From positions 87,927 to 151,926 of the forward strand of contig NZ_BMNC01000011.1 in assembly GCF_014646255.1 (NCBI RefSeq): a stretch of DNA of 64,000 nucleotides, in the 5' to 3' direction. The notes below the pieces were generated by a model, which had not been told where the DNA came from, did no database searches, and worked only from the letters and a program-made list of their open reading frames with translations. Origin of the DNA: Lentzea pudingi. GTDB taxonomy: Bacteria > Actinomycetota > Actinomycetes > Mycobacteriales > Pseudonocardiaceae. The position numbers and the translations under genes are program-made. The first letter of the stretch is position 1. Each line of letters starts with the position of its first letter. Shown here piece after piece: positions 59,964-64,000 of this stretch.

Positions 59964-61481
59964 ATGCGGTACGACGCGGTGATCGTCGGAGCGGGGTTCG
60001 GGGGCATGGGCGCGGCGATCGAGCTCAAGCGGCTCGGGTTGCGAAACCTGCTGGTGCTGGAGCGGGAGGACGACCTCGGCGGCACCTGGCACGTCAACCG
60101 CTATCCGGGGCTCGCCGTCGACATCCCGTCCTCGACCTACTCGTACTCGTTCGAGCCGAACCCGCACTGGTCACGGCTGTTCGCGCCGGGTGCGGAGCTC
60201 AAGCGGTACGCCGAGCACGTGGCCGTGAAGTACGGGCTGCGGCCGTTGATGCGCTTCGGCGTGACGGTCGACGGCGCTCGCTGGCGGGGTGACCACTGGG
60301 AGGTCTCCGCCGGCGAGGAGACCTTCACCGCGCGGTACCTCGTGACCGCCACGGGGTTCCTGTCGATGCCGAGGACGCCGGACGTCGAGGGCATCGAGTC
60401 GTTCCGGGGCAGGGTGGTGCACACCGCCGCCTGGGGACCCGTCGACCTCGCCGGTCAGCGGGTGGCGATCATCGGCACCGGCGCGACCGCGGTGCAGCTG
60501 ATCCCCGAGCTGGCACGGGACGCCGCCGCGCTGACCGTCTTCCAGCGCACGCCGATCTGGGTCAGCCCGAAACCCGACCACCCGGTTCCGGTGGCGGTGC
60601 GGAAGCTGTTCGCGCGGCTGCCTTTCGTGCAACGGGCCGTGCGGTGGATCGGCAGCTCGATCCTGGAGCTGATGATGATCTCCGGAGTGGTGCGCTACAA
60701 GCAGTTGCGGGTGGTGAACCGGCTGGCCGAGTGGTGGTGCCGGCTGCACCTGCGCCGGCAGGTCCGCGACCCCGGGCTGCGGCGCGCGCTCACCCCGGAC
60801 TACTCGTTCGGCTGCAAGCGCCCGACCTTCTCCAACGACTACTTCCGCACGTTCACGCGGCCCCACGTGCGGTTGGAGACCTCCACGATCGACCGGATCG
60901 ACGAGAGCGGGATCGTCACGGCCTCCGGTCGCACCGAGATCGACGTCCTGGTGCTGGCGACGGGGTTCGACCTGTGGGACACCAACTTCCCGGCGTTCGA
61001 GGTGATCGGGCGGGACGGCAAGGACCTGGGCGCGTGGTGGCGGCAGAACCGGTTCCAGGCCTACGAGGGCGTGACGGTGCCGGGGTTCCCGAACTACCTG
61101 TCGCTCAACAGTCCCTACTCCTACAGCGGGTTGTCGTACTTCACGACGATCGAGTGCCAGATGACGCACATGCGGCGGTTGTTCACGGCGATGCGCTCAC
61201 GTGGGTCGTCGGTCTTCGAGGTGACGCAGCGGGCCAACGACGAGTTCCTGCACCGGATGCGTTCCAAGGTCGTGCGGAACTCCGTGTTCTCCCTTGGCCA
61301 GTGCGGCACCTCGCACAGCTACTACTTCAACCAGCACGGCGAGGCCACGTTGCTACGGCCGACCTCGACGGTGAGCGCACGCCGTGCCGCGCGCAGCTTT
61401 CCGTTGTCGGACTACGACTTCTCGCCGGCCTCGCCGCAGACGTCGTTCGTGACCGACGACACGACGGCGACCGGGAGCTGA
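59964..61481 (+). CDS. Flavin-containing monooxygenase, Baeyer-Villiger type
   Basis: A 505-residue FAD/NADPH enzyme. The FAD motif is GAGFGG (residues 9-14). GTWHVNRYPGLAVDIPS is the usual second FAD contact. The Baeyer-Villiger fingerprint FxGxxxHxxxW is present as FRGRVVHTAAW at 147-157, and the NADPH motif as GTGATA (171-176). LVLATGFDLW lies in the C-terminal half. It inserts oxygen next to ketones or oxidises N/S atoms. EthA-like enzymes of this group activate thioamide drugs. GGAGG precedes ATG 59964; the much longer open frame upstream runs through the divergent TetR gene and is a shadow. It is controlled by the tandem operators just upstream, by inference. Confidence 0.92.
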   Translation: MRYDAVIVGAGFGGMGAAIELKRLGLRNLLVLEREDDLGGTWHVNRYPGLAVDIPSSTYSYSFEPNPHWSRLFAPGAELKRYAEHVAVKYGLRPLMRFGVTVDGARWRGDHWEVSAGEETFTARYLVTATGFLSMPRTPDVEGIESFRGRVVHTAAWGPVDLAGQRVAIIGTGATAVQLIPELARDAAALTVFQRTPIWVSPKPDHPVPVAVRKLFARLPFVQRAVRWIGSSILELMMISGVVRYKQLRVVNRLAEWWCRLHLRRQVRDPGLRRALTPDYSFGCKRPTFSNDYFRTFTRPHVRLETSTIDRIDESGIVTASGRTEIDVLVLATGFDLWDTNFPAFEVIGRDGKDLGAWWRQNRFQAYEGVTVPGFPNYLSLNSPYSYSGLSYFTTIECQMTHMRRLFTAMRSRGSSVFEVTQRANDEFLHRMRSKVVRNSVFSLGQCGTSHSYYFNQHGEATLLRPTSTVSARRAARSFPLSDYDFSPASPQTSFVTDDTTATGS

Positions 61482-61517
61482 CCGGCTTACCCTGAGCGCC
61501 TCGACGAAGAGGTGCTC

Positions 61518-62129
61518 ATGAACAAGCAGGCATACGCGGCCGCCGCCGTCGTGGACTCGATCGCAGCGACCGTGCGCGGCTCCAGGTCCGTGCGCCCAGT
61601 CACGAAAACCGCGCTGATGCCGGTGCTCGCCGCAGCCAGCCCACCGCAGGCCGCCGGCATGGCGATCGGCCTGGCCGGCTCGTGGGCAGGCGACGTAGCC
61701 CTGCTCGGCGACTCGGACACAGCATTCCGAACAGGACTCTTCAGCTTCCTGGTGGCCCACCTCGGCTACACCACGGCCCTGGCCCGCCGCTCCACACCGG
61801 GCTCCCGAAAAGCCGTGATCCCCATCGTCGCCGCCTCGGCCGCGGGCGCCGCCGTGTTCGCCAAGGCAGCGGGCCCGCTGGGCAAGCCGGTGGGCCTCTA
61901 CGCCCTCACCCTGGGCACGATGGTCGCCGCCGCCTCGACCACCCGCGGCCCCGGCGCACGCCGGGTTCTCGGTGGCGCGGCCCTGTTCGCGGTCTCGGAC
62001 GCCCTCCTCGGCGCCAGCCGTTTCGTCCTTCGAGGACGCGCGGCGCGGGTCGCCTCGGCAGGCGTCATGCCGACCTACGCGGCGGCCCAGTGGCTCCTGC
62101 ACACGGGGTTCAAGACGTCGAACGGGTGA
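61518..62129 (+). CDS. YhhN/TMEM86-family membrane protein (lysoplasmalogenase-like)
   Basis: A 203-residue membrane protein with about seven hydrophobic segments. Family marks are VTKTALMPVLAAA (about 28-40), GLAGSWAGDVALLGDSD (about 51-67) with the conserved Gly-Asp, FLVAHLGYTTA (about 77-87) and GGAALFAVSDALLGASRF near the end. Animal homologues (TMEM86B) cleave the vinyl ether bond of lysoplasmalogens; bacterial members are mostly uncharacterised. GAGG lies five bases before ATG 61518. It precedes the second tRNA-Lys cassette; AACGGGT (62121-62127) and ACCCGTT (62141-62147) form a weak hairpin after it. Confidence 0.82.
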   Translation: MNKQAYAAAAVVDSIAATVRGSRSVRPVTKTALMPVLAAASPPQAAGMAIGLAGSWAGDVALLGDSDTAFRTGLFSFLVAHLGYTTALARRSTPGSRKAVIPIVAASAAGAAVFAKAAGPLGKPVGLYALTLGTMVAAASTTRGPGARRVLGGAALFAVSDALLGASRFVLRGRAARVASAGVMPTYAAAQWLLHTGFKTSNG

Positions 62130-62205
62130 CCCCCGGGAAAACCCGTTGGTACCCCCGTGCTAACGTTCTTCACGTCGGAACGAGCAAGGCTCCGACACGG
62201 GTCAA

Positions 62206-62279
62206 GCGCCGCTAGCTCAGTTGGTTAGAGCAGCTGACTCTTAATCAGCGGGTCCGGGGTTCGAGTCCCTGGCGGCGTA
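62206..62279 (+). tRNA. tRNA-Lys (CTT), copy 2
   Basis: Identical to copy 1 over all 74 bases: acceptor GCGCCGC/GCGGCGT, anticodon loop CTCTTAA with CTT, T arm GGGGTTCGAGTCCC, no encoded CCA. Confidence 0.95.
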
Positions 62280-62283
62280 CTCC

Positions 62284-62321
62284 AGAGAAGCAGGTAGAGA
62301 TTCGTCTCTACCTGCTTCTCT
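62284..62321 (+). terminator. Terminator of tRNA-Lys copy 2
   Basis: The same 17-bp perfect stem with TTCG tetraloop as copy 1, here followed by GCTTTT, a better T-run. Confidence 0.92.
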
Positions 62322-62819
62322 GCTTTTCGGGCGCTCATCCGAGATCTCCCTTTCGTGGTTCTGGATCATGGTTTACGAGCCCGAGACATCCCTTAGCGGT
62401 CGCTCATCCCCAACCACCAGCGAGCGCACGCGTCTCGGGAAGGACTCACAAACCCGCTCCAACCCAGTGCTCACCCACCGGTGGCTGCTGCCCGCAATCG
62501 TGGCGCATCTGACCAGCGACCAGGCATCGGCCTCGCGTAGATCAACACCGCACCTATAGCCACCAAGGCGGCAACGCCTGCTGGTGATCCGCCACACCAA
62601 CCGAGCACATCGATCAAGACGGTACCCCGCTGCCCGCCGCCCTTCGGGACGAAGGATGTCCCTGGTGTCCGGTTCATCGCGGTTTCCCGAGTCGGTGAAT
62701 CATCAAGCATAGGCGTAGCAGGGGACCGACTAGGCCCGCACAGCCGCGACCGTTTGACTGCCGTCCGCGGGCATGATCGATCATCTAATCGATGTAGGCG
62801 TCGTTCGCCGGGCCTTCGA
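62322..62819. other. Gene-poor region after tRNA-Lys copy 2
   Basis: About 500 bases with lower apparent G+C and no supported gene. Short open frames exist on both strands, such as 62471-62710 on the - strand, which would have one hydrophobic stretch (AGVAALVAIGAVLIYA). None has a ribosome site or recognisable family. There is no tRNA 3'-end copy or integrase that would mark an integrated element. Confidence 0.6.
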
Positions 62820-63941
62820 TCAGGTTCGCGATACGAACGTCGGCGCGCCCTGCCAAGGCATGTCCCTGCCGAGCGCGTACCCGGATCCTTCGGCTGCCGC
62901 GTACTTGAGCAACAACGAGCTCATGGACAGTTCGGTGTGGAGCTGGTGCCCGAGCACCTCAGGATCGGCCATGACCGTCCCCCAGGCGTCCGGGTTTTCC
63001 GGGTCGAGCGGCATCCAGCCGCACGTCCAGCCGTCGGCCGTCTCACCCCAGGCGAGCATGCCGCTCGGCTCGGGAAACACCGGGACGCAGATTTGCGGTA
63101 GACGCATCGGGTTGCTCGTGGCCTTCCGGAACGTCCGCTCGACCAGACTCGGCAGCTCCTCCGGGGGCAGGATCGTGATATCGCAGAACGTTCCGGGTCC
63201 GTAGATCTCCATGAACGCTCGGTAGTCCGCGGGCAGCGGCAGGCCGAGCAACTCCTGGACCGCCGCCCAGTCGATGGACCGACGCAGAGCCGGCGGCGGC
63301 ACGAGTTCCGCCAGCTCGGCGGTCGCGTCGTAGGGCCGCTCGTCGGTCAGCCCCGGGGTGAGCCAGGCCGGAGTGGGCGCGGAGAGCGCCGGGTCCGGCC
63401 CTTCGGGTGTCGGCTGGAAAAATGGATCGCCACCGAGATCGATGTCGTACGGATCGCCGTCGAAGCGATCGGATACCACGTCGTCGAGAAACGCGCTTAC
63501 CGGGCCGTCATGTGCCGCCCAGTGTTCGAACTCCGGGTGCGCCACCACGATCGGCCACTTGCTCGGGTCGTCTCCGTCGGTGAGCCAGAACAACAGACCT
63601 GCACGATGCGAAACACCCCACGGCAGCAAGCCACCGGGCTCGGGAAATATCGGGTACGGGAACCGATCCGGCTCATCGTCGCGCCATTCGCGCATGTCCT
63701 GCAGACGCTGGACGTAGTAGCCGAGGTACTCGGCCGTTGGTGAGCCCACCGCGCCAGGCCGGATGAGCCGGATGAAGCCTTGAAAACGGCCGTCGGGGAA
63801 GATCTCCACCAGCGCCTTGTAGTCGTCGGGCAACGTCAACCCCAGCGACGACTCGACAGCCGACCAGTCGACGTGGTTGACGGCCATACCATCGATACCG
63901 AGACGCGCGGCCAGGTCCCCGACGCTGCCCATGAGACGCAC
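62820..63941 (-). CDS. Double SMI1/KNR4-domain protein, probable immunity protein
   Basis: A 373-residue protein with two SMI1/KNR4 (SUKH) domains. Domain 1 (about 22-165) opens VDWSAVESSLGLTLPDDYKALVEIFPDG and contains PIFPEPGGLLPWG. Domain 2 (about 220-350) repeats this as IDWAAVQELLGLPLPADYRAFMEIYGPG (split by the same Asp-Tyr) and VPVFPEPSGMLAWGE. SUKH proteins commonly act as immunity proteins against contact-dependent or polymorphic nuclease toxins. No toxin gene lies within the window, but the region to the right is not visible. The start is ATG 63941 or ATG 63932. Codon choice appears slightly less GC-extreme than that of the neighbouring core genes. Confidence 0.85.
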   Translation of the reverse strand: MRLMGSVGDLAARLGIDGMAVNHVDWSAVESSLGLTLPDDYKALVEIFPDGRFQGFIRLIRPGAVGSPTAEYLGYYVQRLQDMREWRDDEPDRFPYPIFPEPGGLLPWGVSHRAGLLFWLTDGDDPSKWPIVVAHPEFEHWAAHDGPVSAFLDDVVSDRFDGDPYDIDLGGDPFFQPTPEGPDPALSAPTPAWLTPGLTDERPYDATAELAELVPPPALRRSIDWAAVQELLGLPLPADYRAFMEIYGPGTFCDITILPPEELPSLVERTFRKATSNPMRLPQICVPVFPEPSGMLAWGETADGWTCGWMPLDPENPDAWGTVMADPEVLGHQLHTELSMSSLLLKYAAAEGSGYALGRDMPWQGAPTFVSRT

Positions 63942-64000
63942 TCCTTCTCACGTGGTTCCCCAGCCAACCTACGGGAGGCCGGGACAAGCAGCCAGGTGTG

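Larger units (their letters stand above)
62157..62323 (+). repeat. Duplicated tRNA-Lys cassette, copy 2
   Basis: Direct repeat of 45611-45778 with the same upstream block, tRNA and terminator, one base shorter in the variable stretch before the tRNA (GACACGGGTCAA instead of GGCACACAAACAA). Confidence 0.95.

Noticed and set aside
45611..62323. Integrated mobile element bounded by the two tRNA-Lys copies
   Set aside because: No integrase, excisionase, relaxase or phage gene lies between them. The repeats include promoter and terminator rather than a tRNA 3' end only, and the genes inside look chromosomal.
62471..62710. 79-codon open frame on the - strand with one hydrophobic stretch
   Set aside because: No ribosome site or family. 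A single hydrophobic run can arise by chance in GC-rich DNA. Kept only as a note in the region entry.

Overview
The window is high-GC actinobacterial DNA (roughly 70% G+C by eye). It most resembles the family Pseudonocardiaceae (Lentzea, Saccharothrix and relatives). The reasons are an ESX-type satellite locus (EspG, DUF3558 lipoprotein, glycine-rich WXG/PPE-like protein), an IniB-type protein with its LuxR regulator, an RskA-type anti-sigma factor, a rifampicin monooxygenase, and many GTG or leaderless starts. Gene density is high and many convergent genes overlap at their 3' ends. I saw no integrase, transposase, CRISPR array or phage gene.

Layout. 0-6 kb: a degenerate aldehyde dehydrogenase cut by the left edge, its divergent GAF regulator, a flavin monooxygenase, a DUF402 protein, a kinase-like protein without a P-loop, and an ECF sigma factor with a membrane partner. 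6-11 kb: a YidC-type insertase and the proline catabolism locus (PucR activator, pruA, pruB). 11-17 kb: a large NTPase-TPR protein, a family A polymerase-like protein and a secreted GH16 glucanase behind a CebR-like operator. 17-22 kb: tRNA-Val, an AraC regulator and the ESX satellite locus. 22-31 kb: a lactate-oxidase-family enzyme, fused SecDF with two coupled genes, rifampicin monooxygenase rox behind a 29-bp palindrome, Nudix and azoreductase genes divergent from a MarR regulator, and a ferredoxin-reductase-like enzyme. 31-42 kb: an acyl-CoA synthetase, a LuxR-TPR regulator, an XRE-TPR regulator back to back with a 43-codon secreted peptide, PH-domain proteins, a GlxA/MFS pair, a HerA-like ATPase and oligoribonuclease. 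42-46 kb: tRNA-His, an ABC-F protein, an L,D-transpeptidase and tRNA-Lys. 46-54 kb: the IniR/IniB-like pair and a cluster sharing one ECF promoter type. 54-64 kb: an ABC exporter, small regulators and enzymes, a Baeyer-Villiger-type monooxygenase, a second copy of the tRNA-Lys cassette and a double SMI1/KNR4 protein.

Two observations stand out. First, five genes between 49.5 and 53.7 kb (RskA-like anti-sigma factor, small NAD-binding protein, fasciclin lipoprotein, peroxiredoxin, membrane molybdoenzyme) share a promoter of the form C(A/C)ATCC-N16-CGAA. In four of them the start codon lies exactly six bases after the -10 hexamer, so the transcripts should be leaderless. This looks like a compact SigK/RskA-type envelope redox regulon, but no sigma gene sits beside it. 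Second, a helix-turn-helix/TPR regulator has a tiny secreted-peptide gene with its own ribosome binding site and strong terminator, and the two start codons are only 20 bp apart. This is the layout expected of an RRNPP-type peptide signalling pair.
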